Source: a bacterium
GTDB lineage: Bacteria > Zhuqueibacterota > Zhuqueibacteria > Residuimicrobiales > Residuimicrobiaceae
Direction of reading: 5' to 3'
DNA length: 64,000 bases
Assembly: GCA_029565685.1 (NCBI GenBank)
Contig: JAKQNR010000022.1
Span: forward strand, 1-64,000
Shown here: one piece after another, positions 16,430-27,105 of the stretch
How the letters are laid out: the number at the start of each line of letters is the position of its first letter
Numbering within the stretch: the stretch's first letter is position 1
Made by a program: the position numbers and the translations under genes
The notes under the pieces: generated by a model
Database searches by the model: none
What the model saw: the letters and a program-made list of their open reading frames with translations, nothing else
What the model was told of the DNA's origin: nothing

Positions 16430-16450
16430 GCCTGATGAAAAAAATCAGGC
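16430..16450 (-). terminator. Hairpin at the end of the long housekeeping operon
   Basis: GCCTGAT and ATCAGGC pair around a 7-base A-run (T-run on the minus strand), overlapping the stop codon of the coiled-coil gene. There is no T-tract after the stem, so it may stabilise the mRNA end rather than terminate. Confidence 0.35.
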
Positions 16451-16774
16451 CTCTTTTTTCTTTTCCGCTTCGCCGCGCAGCCGGTTCACCTCTGCAGTCA
16501 GCTCGTCCACCTTGGCTTGCAGTTCATCGACGATTTTCTGGGTTTTGGGCTTGATCTCCTCCATAGCCTCCTGCACCTGTTTTTGTATCCAACTTTTGGC
16601 TTCCTGGGTGCGCTGTTCCATCTTGGCCATGGTGTCCTGGATGTACTTGGCGCGTTCTTCCTGCTTCACCTCGCCGCGTTTGATCATGTCATCGATAAAA
16701 TCTTCGACCTTTTCCTTGGTCAGATCCATGAATCCCAGACCGGCCATCAGGGTTTTACGCAAAAAGTCTTCCAT
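16445..16774 (-). CDS. Phasin-like coiled-coil protein
   Basis: A 109-residue, highly charged helical protein. The ATG at 16774 has an AAAGGAG ribosome site 7 bp upstream; the frame is open further up but that part overlaps the preceding gene. The N-terminus MEDFLRKTLMAGLGFMDLTKEKVEDFIDDMIKRGE-type segment, followed by a long Glu/Lys/Gln coiled coil, matches the small phasin-related (PhaF/PhaI-like) family. In many bacteria without polyhydroxyalkanoate the role is unknown. Last gene of the string. Confidence 0.7.
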   Translation of the reverse strand: MEDFLRKTLMAGLGFMDLTKEKVEDFIDDMIKRGEVKQEERAKYIQDTMAKMEQRTQEAKSWIQKQVQEAMEEIKPKTQKIVDELQAKVDELTAEVNRLRGEAEKKKEA

Positions 16775-16790
16775 GATCTTTCTCCTTTGT

Positions 16791-18572
16791 TTAGTTCTCC
16801 AGCTTTTGGATGATGCCGTCTTTGTATTGCAGGAGGTGCACTGATTGATTGACGTGCGATTCTCTGGAAAATTGGTAATCTCCTGCAAGCCCGTTAAAGA
16901 CCGGCGCCTCTTGCAGGTATTCCGTCAGGGACCGGGCGCCGGTATGCCCGGAATCGATGGCCCGGACCAGATAACGGCCTAAATCCACCCCTAACACGGA
17001 GAGCAGAGTGGGCGATTGAGCGGTCAACATACGATAACTGTTTTGCAGCCGAATATATTCCATATCGGTCTCCTGCAGATGCTGACCGCTGATGAAAACC
17101 GCGCCGTTGATGTACCTTCTTTGAGCGCGCAGTGCCTCGAGATGATTCCAGTTGTCGCCGCCCAGGGGCGTCGATTTGATGTTGACCAGCGCGTACTGTG
17201 GGGCGATGATCGGCAGGTCTTCTTCATAGATGGGGAAGAAAAAGCCGTCGATGGAGGTGACCGGCATATCGAATTGGTCATCCTGCGTGCCGAGAACCCG
17301 TTGACCCGCTTCCGGTCGATGGCGCAGATACTCGTTCATCTGAGCGGTATCCGGCGGGCTGGCGGCCAGGGCGGTCTCGCGGATGGTCTGAAAGTGCCGC
17401 TTGAAATCCTCGGTGCCGGGATAATACCATTGCTGGGCGATGATCGTGCCGCCCAGTTCATCGATGGCGCCGGCAAAGGCGTCGGCCAGACCGTAACCAT
17501 AGTCATCCGCCGGCGCCAGGATCGCATAGGTGCGCAGGCCCAGCTTTTCATAGGCATAACGAGCCAGGGCAAGGCCGCGCGTTTCGATGTCGCTGTTCAT
17601 TTGAAAGATGCGATCGCCAAGGCCGGCGATGCCGGATTCTGTGCTGATCGGGCAGATGAGCAGTTTGCCGGTCTGTGCAGCCAGCGCCGCCAGGGTGGCG
17701 GAGCGGTTGTCATCCAGTTCGCCGATGAACAGCGATACATCGGTCTTGACCAGCTCGTTCATCAGTTTCGCAGCTCTAGTCTGCGATCCTTGGGTATCTT
17801 TTAGAATCAGCTCCACCGGATAGCGCAGATCGCGCAGCGCGTAAACCAGTCCATAAAGAAACTGGTGGCCCTCTTCTTCATACTCACCGGATAGCGGCAG
17901 CAGAATCGCGATGCGCATGGGAAAGCGCAGCTGCTCAGGCGAGGCATTCAGCCAGGATTGCAGCGCCCGATTCTGCGACTCGGTCAGTTCGGATTCGGCG
18001 AGGCGGGAGAGTGTTTCTTGAGCCTTGGATTTGCCCTGATAGCCGCAGAGGGCGCGTGCGCTCCACAGTTCCAGCCATTTTTTCGTTTCCGGCGTGTGCA
18101 GCTGACTGCTGAGCGCGATGAGCGCATCCTCAGCGACGCCGGCGTTGATCAGACGTGTGGCATGATCGCTGCACGCCGAGACCATGTCGGGATGGGTTGA
18201 GTGGTCCATGATCCAGACCAGACGGCGCAGCGCTTCCGGCCTGTCGTGGGTTTGGCTGGCCAGCCGCGCCAGTTCGAACTGGAACCAGTCGGCGTACCGG
18301 CTGCCGGGAAAACGGCGGAGCATATCCAGCGCGGTCTGGCGGGCGTTGGGCCAATCGTTGAGCCGGCTGTAAGCGCGGGTCAGAAGCAGCCCGGCGCAGG
18401 TCGCCTCTGGATTCGGCTTGTTTTCGTCGGTCAGCTCTTTAAGCAGCAGGACGGCCTCTTCGAAGCGCTGCAGCTGAAACAGCTTGACGCTGCGTTCGAA
18501 AAGGCCGCTCGGCGCCGCCGCAGCTGCACCGGCCAATAGCAACAACGCAAGGATGGTTTTTCTGTAGATCAC
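16791..18572 (-). CDS. Periplasmic binding protein-like, LpoA-type penicillin-binding-protein activator candidate
   Basis: A 593-residue exported protein: signal peptide to about residue 20 (LLLLAGAAAAAPSG), TPR-like helical repeats about 22-205 (QRFEEAVLLLKELTD, YSRLNDWPNARQTALDML), then a type I periplasmic-binding fold about 217-590 starting MRIAILLPLSGEYEEEGHQF. This TPR plus Peripla_BP_6 order is that of LpoA, which activates peptidoglycan synthases. Other members act as amino-acid ABC sensors. It lies 39 bp after glmS, whose product feeds cell-wall amino sugar synthesis, which fits the LpoA reading. It lacks a lipobox Cys, so it is probably not lipid-anchored. Confidence 0.72.
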   Translation of the reverse strand: MIYRKTILALLLLAGAAAAAPSGLFERSVKLFQLQRFEEAVLLLKELTDENKPNPEATCAGLLLTRAYSRLNDWPNARQTALDMLRRFPGSRYADWFQFELARLASQTHDRPEALRRLVWIMDHSTHPDMVSACSDHATRLINAGVAEDALIALSSQLHTPETKKWLELWSARALCGYQGKSKAQETLSRLAESELTESQNRALQSWLNASPEQLRFPMRIAILLPLSGEYEEEGHQFLYGLVYALRDLRYPVELILKDTQGSQTRAAKLMNELVKTDVSLFIGELDDNRSATLAALAAQTGKLLICPISTESGIAGLGDRIFQMNSDIETRGLALARYAYEKLGLRTYAILAPADDYGYGLADAFAGAIDELGGTIIAQQWYYPGTEDFKRHFQTIRETALAASPPDTAQMNEYLRHRPEAGQRVLGTQDDQFDMPVTSIDGFFFPIYEEDLPIIAPQYALVNIKSTPLGGDNWNHLEALRAQRRYINGAVFISGQHLQETDMEYIRLQNSYRMLTAQSPTLLSVLGVDLGRYLVRAIDSGHTGARSLTEYLQEAPVFNGLAGDYQFSRESHVNQSVHLLQYKDGIIQKLEN

Positions 18573-18611
18573 CTAGCATGGCTCCTTGACTGATGACGAA
18601 ACGCGGTCTTT

Positions 18612-20444
<1,833 letters not shown>

Positions 20445-20450
20445 GGAAGG

Positions 20451-21989
20451 TCACTCCCATTCGATGGTGCTGGGTGGTTTGGAGCTGATGTCGTAGACCA
20501 CCCGGTTGATTCCTTTTACTTCATTGATGATGCGATTGGATATCCGCGCCAGCACCGGCGCAGGGATTTCAGCCCAATCCGCGGTCATGCCGTCCAGGCT
20601 GGTGACAGCGCGCAGGGCGGCGACGTTTTCATAGGTGCGCTCGTCGCCCATCACCCCGACGGATTGCACGGGCAAGAGGACGACGAAGGCCTGCCAGATT
20701 TTTTCATACTGCCGGTTCTGTTTTAGCTCTTCGATGAAAATATGGTCAGCCCGGCGCAGCACCGCCAGCCGCTCAGGGGTGATCTCGCCTACGATCCGCA
20801 CCGCCAGTCCGGGGCCGGGAAAGGGATGGCGTTCGAGAATGGTCTCAGGCACTTGCAGCTCCCTGCCGACGCGGCGTACTTCGTCCTTGAACAACTCCCG
20901 CAACGGTTCCAGCAGGCTCAGATGCATGTGATCCGGCAGGCCGCCGACATTGTGATGGCTTTTGATGACCGCCGAAGGCCCCTTGGTGGATACGCTCTCG
21001 ATCACATCCGGATAGAGTGTGCCCTGAACCAGGTATTCGACATCGCCGAGCTCATGGGATTTTTGTTCGAATAGGCGGATGAACTCACGGCCGATGATTT
21101 TGCGTTTTTGTTCCGGATCGATCACGCCCTGCAGGGCGGAGAGAAAGGAGGCGCCGGCTCTGAGCAGGTGAAAATCAAACTCGGCCTTTTGATAAAACCG
21201 GCACACCTCTTCGACCTCGCCCTCGCGCAGCATGCCGGTGTCGACGAACACGCAGGAGAGCCGACGGCCGATGGCTCTGGCTACCAGCACGGCGGCCACC
21301 GTAGAGTCCACGCCGCCGGACAGTGCGCACAGCGCCCGCTTGCCGCCGATGCGGCTGCGGATATCCTGCACTGTGCTTTCAATAAAGGCGCCGGCGTTCC
21401 AATCGCCGCGGCAACCACAGGCGGTGAAACAGAAATTACCGAGAATTTTTTCGCCTTCCGGCGTGTGCACCACTTCCGGGTGGAATTGGATGCCGAAGAT
21501 TTTTTTTCTTTCGTGGCGAACGGCTGCAATCGCGGCATTGGCCGTGTGGGCGATGATTCTAAAGTCCGGCGGCGGTTGGGTCAGATGATCGCCATGGCTC
21601 ATCCACACCGTCAACCGACGCGGCAGCTCTGCGAAAAGCTCTGTGGCCTCATCGACGGTCAGCTCGGCCCGGCCGTACTCCCGGCGCGGCGCTCGTTCCA
21701 CTTCGCCGCCAAGCAGGAACGCCATGGTCTGCAGGCCGTAACAGATGCCGAGGATCGGAATGTCGAGATCGAACAGCTCCCGCGGCGGCAACGGCGCTTC
21801 GGCTGCATAGACCGAGGCCGGGCCTCCGGACAGGATGACGCCCATAGGCTTCATCCGTTTGATCTCCTCCACAGACGCCGAAAAGGGCTTGATCTCGGAA
21901 TAAACGCCGAGTTCACGCACGCGCCGTGCGATGAGCTGCGTATACTGCGAGCCGAAATCCAGAATCAGAATAAATTGTGCATGCGTCAT
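20451..21989 (-). CDS. guaA: GMP synthase (glutamine-hydrolyzing)
   Basis: Converts XMP to GMP. 512 residues, full length. The amidotransferase domain has nucleophile C83 in LGICYGLQ with H170 and E172 in QFHPE. The ATP pyrophosphatase PP-loop [11 protein letters not shown] begins near residue 223. The C-terminal dimerisation domain ends [24 protein letters not shown], the standard GuaA tail. Its start overlaps the surE stop by four bases, and glmS follows 6 bp later; both glmS and guaA use glutamine. Confidence 0.97.
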   Translation of the reverse strand: MTHAQFILILDFGSQYTQLIARRVRELGVYSEIKPFSASVEEIKRMKPMGVILSGGPASVYAAEAPLPPRELFDLDIPILGICYGLQTMAFLLGGEVERAPRREYGRAELTVDEATELFAELPRRLTVWMSHGDHLTQPPPDFRIIAHTANAAIAAVRHERKKIFGIQFHPEVVHTPEGEKILGNFCFTACGCRGDWNAGAFIESTVQDIRSRIGGKRALCALSGGVDSTVAAVLVARAIGRRLSCVFVDTGMLREGEVEEVCRFYQKAEFDFHLLRAGASFLSALQGVIDPEQKRKIIGREFIRLFEQKSHELGDVEYLVQGTLYPDVIESVSTKGPSAVIKSHHNVGGLPDHMHLSLLEPLRELFKDEVRRVGRELQVPETILERHPFPGPGLAVRIVGEITPERLAVLRRADHIFIEELKQNRQYEKIWQAFVVLLPVQSVGVMGDERTYENVAALRAVTSLDGMTADWAEIPAPVLARISNRIINEVKGINRVVYDISSKPPSTIEWE

Positions 21990-22753
21990 GCGTGCGTCAA
22001 ACCCCAGGTTTCGAGTTCTTGCATCAAAGGGTAGTAAGTCAAATCATAATGCACCGGCGTGATGGAAATATAGTTTTGCAGGATGGCCCGGTCGTCCACC
22101 CGTTCGTCGGCTTCGATCTCCACTTTATCTCCAGTGAGCCAGTAATAGCTGCGGCGATGAGGATCCTGGCGTGCGCTGTATTCCTCCATATAGTTGGCCT
22201 GGCCCTGGCGGGTGATGCGCACACCGCGGATCTGTTCAGCCGGCACCGCCGGCACGTTGACGTTGAGAAATACGCCTTTGGGCAGCCGGCGCTGCATCAG
22301 CGTCTGCGCCAGCTGAACAGCAAAGGCGGCAGCCGGTCGGAAATCCGGCTTGACGAACGTGGCCAGAGAGATGGCGAAAGAGGGAATGCCCAGGATCGCG
22401 CCTTCGGTGGCTGCGGATACAGTGCCGGAATAGATTACGTTGATGCCGGTGTTGGCGCCCAGGTTGATGCCCGATATCAGAAGATCGGGTTTGGGCTGAT
22501 CTTTGAGCAGCACCCAGTAGGCGAGCTTGACGCAATCAGCCGGCGTCCCGCGCACCGCATGACCGAAGAACTCGTTGTTTTTATCATATGGGGTCACCCG
22601 CAGCGGATCGCTGAGCGTGATGGCGTGCCCCACAGCGCTCATTTCTGCAGCCGGCGCCACGATGGTCACCTGGCTGATGCGGCTCATCGCTTCGGCCAGG
22701 ACGGCGATCCCCGGTGCAGCGATGCCGTCGTCGTTGGTGATCAGGATTCGCAT
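21986..22753 (-). CDS. surE: 5'/3'-nucleotidase SurE
   Basis: A metal-dependent nucleotidase of 255 residues acting on nucleoside monophosphates and short polyphosphates in stress or stationary phase. The metal site NDDGIAAPG is at 7-15 (D8, D9), the conserved [22 protein letters not shown] segment near 95-116 holds the metal-binding Asn, and [10 protein letters not shown] comes before it. It lies 10 bp after accD and its stop overlaps guaA (ATGA). Confidence 0.95.
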   Translation of the reverse strand: MRILITNDDGIAAPGIAVLAEAMSRISQVTIVAPAAEMSAVGHAITLSDPLRVTPYDKNNEFFGHAVRGTPADCVKLAYWVLLKDQPKPDLLISGINLGANTGINVIYSGTVSAATEGAILGIPSFAISLATFVKPDFRPAAAFAVQLAQTLMQRRLPKGVFLNVNVPAVPAEQIRGVRITRQGQANYMEEYSARQDPHRRSYYWLTGDKVEIEADERVDDRAILQNYISITPVHYDLTYYPLMQELETWGLTHA

Positions 22754-22762
22754 AGAAGAGGA

Positions 22763-23617
22763 TCAGTCTTTCCTTTTGCGGTTGATAAAAAAGTGGAGCA
22801 TTTGCGACAGCTGTTTCTTCAATTCGGTGCGCGGTACAATGGCATCCAAAAACCCATGTTGCAGCAAAAATTCCGCGCGCTGAAAGCCTTCCGGCAGATC
22901 CTGGCCGATGGTCTGTTTGATCACTCGGGGCCCGGCAAAGCCGATAAGCGCGCCCGGCTCGGCGAGGTTCAGATCCCCGAGCATGGAAAAGCTGGCGGTG
23001 GTGCCGCCGGTGGTCGGATCGGTCAACAAAGAGATGTACGGGATGCCGGCATCGGACAGGAGCGCCAGACGCGCTGCAGTCTTGGCCATCTGCATCAGCG
23101 ACAACGCCGCTTCCTGCATCCGCGCGCCGCCGGAGGCGGAGATGATAATCAACGGCGATGACGTCTGCAGCGCCCGGTCCACGGCACGGCATATTTTTTC
23201 GCCCACCACTGATCCCATACTGCCGCCGATAAAGCTGAAATCCATCACTGCCAGAACCACCGGCATGCCGTTCACTGAACAGCAACCGGTCCGCACCGCC
23301 TCGTTGAGGCCGGTCCTTTCCATAGCCTCCTTGAGACGGTCGGAGTATTTTTTTGAATCCTTGAATTTGAGTGGATCGGTGGAGCGCAACTCGGCGTTGA
23401 ACTCGTCAAATCGCCCATCGTCCGCCAATAGACGGATATATTCCTCTGCGCTCATGCGAAAATGATGGCCGCATTTGAGGCAGACCTTGGCGTTGCGGTC
23501 CAACTCTTTTTTGTACAGGATCTCCCCGCAGTCCTCGCACTTGATCCAGAGCCCATCCGGAAGCTCTTTTTTTTCGCTAGGCTCCAGCCCCTTGTTGGTG
23601 CGTTTATACCATTCCAT
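22763..23617 (-). CDS. accD: Acetyl-CoA carboxylase carboxyltransferase subunit beta
   Basis: With AccA it moves the carboxyl group from carboxybiotin to acetyl-CoA, making malonyl-CoA for the fatty-acid genes at the right end of the window. 284 residues. The N-terminal four-Cys zinc ribbon is C27, C30, C46 and C49. The crotonase fold includes FIGGSMGSVVGEKI and ISASGGARMQEAALSLMQMAKT near 157-177. It ends with a basic INRKRKD tail. Twenty-six bp separate it from rimI upstream. Confidence 0.96.
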   Translation of the reverse strand: MEWYKRTNKGLEPSEKKELPDGLWIKCEDCGEILYKKELDRNAKVCLKCGHHFRMSAEEYIRLLADDGRFDEFNAELRSTDPLKFKDSKKYSDRLKEAMERTGLNEAVRTGCCSVNGMPVVLAVMDFSFIGGSMGSVVGEKICRAVDRALQTSSPLIIISASGGARMQEAALSLMQMAKTAARLALLSDAGIPYISLLTDPTTGGTTASFSMLGDLNLAEPGALIGFAGPRVIKQTIGQDLPEGFQRAEFLLQHGFLDAIVPRTELKKQLSQMLHFFINRKRKD

Positions 23618-23643
23618 TGATCAATCGCTTTCGACTTGGGCGA

Positions 23644-24147
23644 TCAGTTTTTTTCTTCCACCAGCGTTTTGCACATCAGCAGCGCGTCCTCTCCGTCCTC
23701 ATAGTATTTCCTGCGCACGCCGGTGTGCGCAAATCCCATCTTTTCATATAAGCGAATGGCTTTGGCGTTGGACCTGCGCACCTCGAGAAGGAGGGTCTGA
23801 CAATGCGTTTCCCGCGCCATGCGGAACAACAGGCGCAGCAGGTGTTCGCCCAGGCCGCGATGCTGATACTCCGGCGCAACAGCCAGGTTCGCCAGATGCG
23901 CCTCTTCAAAAATAAAATAAACCACCATGTAGCCGATCAACGTCTGTTCATCCATCGCCACCAGCGACAGGGAGTAAGGGCGTTCGTCCAGTTCCGCCAG
24001 AAAACTGGCGCGGGACCATGGCGGCGTAAACAGCCGTTTCTCCAGCTCAACGACCTGGTCGACATCCTGTAGCGTCATATGGCGCACGACATAATTTTTC
24101 CCGCTTACCGGATCAACATAGCTCCGGCCGTCCAGGTCGATGATCAC
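23644..24147 (-). CDS. rimI: Ribosomal-protein-alanine N-acetyltransferase RimI
   Basis: A 167-residue GNAT acetyltransferase, classically for the N-terminal alanine of ribosomal protein S18. The acetyl-CoA loop is AVAPEYQHRGLGEHLLRLL (Q/R-x-x-G-x-G/A) near 89-107, followed by LLLEVRRSNAKAIRLYEKMGF and the C-terminal RRKYYEDGEDALLM typical of RimI. It overlaps tsaB by four bases, the common tsaE-tsaB-rimI arrangement. Confidence 0.93.
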   Translation of the reverse strand: MIIDLDGRSYVDPVSGKNYVVRHMTLQDVDQVVELEKRLFTPPWSRASFLAELDERPYSLSLVAMDEQTLIGYMVVYFIFEEAHLANLAVAPEYQHRGLGEHLLRLLFRMARETHCQTLLLEVRRSNAKAIRLYEKMGFAHTGVRRKYYEDGEDALLMCKTLVEEKN

Positions 24148-24806
24148 AGCAAGCTCGGTTTGCCTGGGCCTGCAATGAACTCTTGCAGGTACAGGGGTTC
24201 GAGCTCATCGTTCCGGCTGCTGTCTGCGCCTGTGAGTCGATCGACGGCCAGCCGGGCGATGGTCAGGGCGGAGAGATCCGCGTAATAGACCGGCGCGCGC
24301 AAACGCTGCGGCTCCAACCCGCACTGGCGGTCTGTTATTACCAGACACCCTTCGGGCAGCGACTCGGCCAAAGCTGTGGTGGACAGCACTACGGTTTCGT
24401 TCTTGGCGTACGCCTGGAAAGAGTTGATGTCAAAAAACGCCCGGTACACCTCGTTCACGCGCGATCGCAGCACAGCGCACACCAGGCCGTGCTCCATGGG
24501 CGCCTGCGAGGCAAGCGCCTGCAGCGTAGGAACGCCGACGATGGGCAGTTCACGGCCAAAGGCAAGCCCCTTGGCGAACGACAGGCCGATGCGCAACCCG
24601 GTAAAAGAGCCTGGGCCGATGGAGACCGCAATCGCCTGCAGATCCTCCAGCTGGACCCTGCAATCGGACAGTATTTTTTCAACACTCGCAGCCAGCAGCC
24701 GTGCATGTTGGTTTTTTAGATTGAGACGATACTCAGCCACGAGCTCCCGGCCCTGGGCCAGAGCGACGGCGCAAACCTGGCTGGCGGTTTCAATGGCGAG
24801 AATCAT
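24144..24806 (-). CDS. tsaB: tRNA threonylcarbamoyladenosine biosynthesis protein TsaB
   Basis: Non-catalytic partner of TsaD in making t6A37 of ANN-decoding tRNAs. 220 residues, slightly shorter than the E. coli protein (231). The ASKHA-fold start MILAIETASQVCAVAL and the IAVSIGPGSFTGLRIGLSFAKGLA segment near 61-80 are the family hallmarks. It overlaps tsaE by 17 bp and rimI by 4 bp. TsaD is not in the window. Confidence 0.93.
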   Translation of the reverse strand: MILAIETASQVCAVALAQGRELVAEYRLNLKNQHARLLAASVEKILSDCRVQLEDLQAIAVSIGPGSFTGLRIGLSFAKGLAFGRELPIVGVPTLQALASQAPMEHGLVCAVLRSRVNEVYRAFFDINSFQAYAKNETVVLSTTALAESLPEGCLVITDRQCGLEPQRLRAPVYYADLSALTIARLAVDRLTGADSSRNDELEPLYLQEFIAGPGKPSLL

Positions 24807-25275
24807 GCTGCTGCAGCACCTCGATCAGTCGTGTTTCAGGCCCCATTTGGTCAAAATCCATTGACAGACGCACAGCGCGATGACCGGCAGGAAGAAAGGA
24901 GGCGGCGATCTCCGGCCATTCCACCAGGCAGATGGATTCTGGGTTAATATAATCTTCCAGTCCCACATCCCTTAACAAAGCGGTCGAGTCGATGCGATAA
25001 AGATCCACGTGATAGATGGGGCATCGGCCGGTATATGCATTGACAAGAGTAAAGGTGGGACTGCTGACCGCATTTTCGCCGTTCAACCCAGCCACCATTC
25101 CCCGAATGAACGTGGTTTTGCCGCTGCCCAGGCCGCCGTAAAACGCCACGGTCTCACCGCATGGCAGTGTGGCCGCCCATTCCGCGGCGTAGCGCACCGT
25201 CTGTTCCACGCTTCGGCTGACCATTCTATGCACCAGATCATAGTCCATTCCGCTTATGTGGACCGTTTCGTTCAT
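24790..25275 (-). CDS. tsaE: tRNA threonylcarbamoyladenosine biosynthesis ATPase TsaE
   Basis: The ATPase that resets the TsaB-TsaD complex. 161 residues. Walker A YGGLGSGKTTFIRG at about 46-59, the SPTFTLVNAY switch segment near 91-100, and YHVDLYRI with LEDYINPESICLVEWPE further on, all diagnostic. It lies 32 bp after porX on the same strand. Confidence 0.95.
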   Translation of the reverse strand: MNETVHISGMDYDLVHRMVSRSVEQTVRYAAEWAATLPCGETVAFYGGLGSGKTTFIRGMVAGLNGENAVSSPTFTLVNAYTGRCPIYHVDLYRIDSTALLRDVGLEDYINPESICLVEWPEIAASFLPAGHRAVRLSMDFDQMGPETRLIEVLQQHDSRH

Positions 25276-25307
25276 AGCTCTTTTCCTGATCAGGGGCGCA
25301 TGCCGGT

Positions 25308-26882
25308 TTATTTGGGCTCCAGAGTGACCAGCGGCAGGATCATCTCTTCCATGGAGATGCCGCCGTGCTGAAAACTGTCCGCATAATAATTGAGATAATA
25401 GTGATAGTTGGTCGGATAGACAAAATAGTAATCCTCTTTGGCGATCAGATAATTGCTGTTGATGCCGCGCGCCGGCAGGCGGAAGGACTTGGGATCTTTG
25501 ACCATAACCGCGTGTTTGGCATCCGCCTTGATGTTGCGTCCGTATTTATACCGCAGGCTGGTGGAGGTTTCGCGGTCGCCGATCACCTTGGCGCCGCGCA
25601 TGCCGCGGATGCTGCCGTGATCCGAAGTGATCACCACCCGATTGTCCATCTCCGCCAATTGCCGCAACGCTTGAAAGATGTGGGAATGCTCAAACCAAGA
25701 GCGGGTCATAGATCGAAAAGCCGCCTCATTGGGAATCATCTCTTTGATCAAATCCGACGAACTGCGCGTGTGAGCGAGGATATCGACGAAATTCAGCACG
25801 ATGGAGGAAAAGGGCGTGTCCGCGTATTCCTGAATGCGCTTGGCCATGGAGCGCGCTTCCTGAATGTCGAGAATCTTGACGTATTTGGGCGCCGGCTTGA
25901 GGTCGATCTGCAACCGCTGCAGCTGCCGCTCCATGAGCTGGCTCTCGAAACGGTTGCAGCTCATGTCGTCGTTTTCGTCGCTGTTCTGCCAGAGATCCGG
26001 AATCTGTTTTTCAATGTCCGCAGGAAACAGGCCGCTAAAGATCGCATTGCGGGCATAAGGCGTGGCGGTCGGTAAAATGGAAAAATAGTAATTCCGGTTG
26101 ATGCGGAAATAATCGCGCAGCAGCGGTTCCAGGATAAGCCACTGGTCCAGTCGCATGTTGTCGATCACCACCAGAATGGCGCGATGACCCCGGTCGATGT
26201 GCGGCTTGACATAGTTTTTAAAAACGTCCACCGATAGCGGCGGCCGTTCATCGCTGAACAACCACCTGCTGTAATTTTTTTCAATATAACGGCCGAACTC
26301 GGTGTTGCAGTCCCGCTTCTGATCGTACAGGGTTTGTTTCAGACCCAGGTCCGGATGCTGGTCCAGCTCGAGATCATACTCACACAGCGTACGATGCACA
26401 TCGACCCAATCTTTCCACTCCATGGTTCCCAGAATGCGACCGGCGATCTGAGAAAATTCGGAGGAATAGTCGCGTGAAATGCGCTCTCCGGCGATCTGTT
26501 TGCGCTGCAGAACTTTTTTACAGACCAGCAGAATCTGGCTGGGGTTCACCGGCTTGGTCAGATAATCGACGATGCGGGCGCCGATGGCCTCTTCCATCAG
26601 CTGCTCTTCCTCGTTTTTGGTGACCATAATGATCGGTAGAGCGGGACGCAGAGTCTGGATTTCATTGAGTGCGGTCAGGCCGTCCATGCCGTTGAGCATC
26701 TCATCCAGCAGCAGCAGATCGAACTCTTGCTGTCTGGATAGTTCGATGGCATCCTCGGCGTTGGTCACGGTGGTTACGCGGTATCCCTTTTCTTCCAGGA
26801 AAAGCACATGGGGTTTGAGCAACTCGATCTCGTCATCCACCCACAGGATATGTCCTTTGTCCTCAGTCAGAGGGCCTCCCAT
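25308..26882 (-). CDS. porX: PorX-type response regulator with PglZ/alkaline-phosphatase-like domain
   Basis: In Bacteroidetes, PorX is the response regulator that controls type IX secretion genes and hydrolyses signalling oligonucleotides. 524 residues. The receiver domain is 1-125, with acidic pocket VDDE at 15-18, phosphorylation site D60, T88 and K110. A linker leads to a PglZ domain (about 210-524) with metal and nucleophile residues visible: D241 in VVIDNMRLDQW, T272/T274 in LPTATPYARN, and D421-H422 in VVITSDHGS. All key positions are present, so both domains should work. It leads the tsaE...glmS gene string. PorY, its sensor kinase partner, is not seen. Confidence 0.9.
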   Translation of the reverse strand: MGGPLTEDKGHILWVDDEIELLKPHVLFLEEKGYRVTTVTNAEDAIELSRQQEFDLLLLDEMLNGMDGLTALNEIQTLRPALPIIMVTKNEEEQLMEEAIGARIVDYLTKPVNPSQILLVCKKVLQRKQIAGERISRDYSSEFSQIAGRILGTMEWKDWVDVHRTLCEYDLELDQHPDLGLKQTLYDQKRDCNTEFGRYIEKNYSRWLFSDERPPLSVDVFKNYVKPHIDRGHRAILVVIDNMRLDQWLILEPLLRDYFRINRNYYFSILPTATPYARNAIFSGLFPADIEKQIPDLWQNSDENDDMSCNRFESQLMERQLQRLQIDLKPAPKYVKILDIQEARSMAKRIQEYADTPFSSIVLNFVDILAHTRSSSDLIKEMIPNEAAFRSMTRSWFEHSHIFQALRQLAEMDNRVVITSDHGSIRGMRGAKVIGDRETSTSLRYKYGRNIKADAKHAVMVKDPKSFRLPARGINSNYLIAKEDYYFVYPTNYHYYLNYYADSFQHGGISMEEMILPLVTLEPK

Positions 26883-26933
26883 TTGTTCTCCGCGTTTGCC
26901 GGTACGGCGTGCATCGACTTTTAGTTAATTTTC

Positions 26934-26962
26934 AAGTTAGCCAATTTTTTTAAATCAGTCAA
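26934..26962 (-). promoter_or_regulatory. Candidate promoter for porX and the following genes
   Basis: On the minus strand TTGACT (26962-26957), 17 bp, then TAACTT (26939-26934), 52 bp before the porX ATG in an AT-rich gap. Spacing is ideal and the -35 near consensus; the -10 is weak. Confidence 0.4.
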
Positions 26963-27105
26963 GCGATTTAACAGCTATTATTGTATTTCTATGATTAATA
27001 ATTAGTTGACTATTTAACCGCAACTCGTTCTCGCTTTCGCGGCTGCAGCCGTGCCTGCACAAGGCTGGAGGGGACGATCGGATTTGCCGGCGCCGGCTTG
27101 AGGGA

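Noticed and set aside
21108-22034. 308-codon plus-strand frame
   Set aside because: Antisense to guaA and surE, both certain genes.
21977-23161. 394-codon plus-strand frame
   Set aside because: Antisense to surE and accD; no homology pattern, Arg/Gly/His-rich shadow composition.
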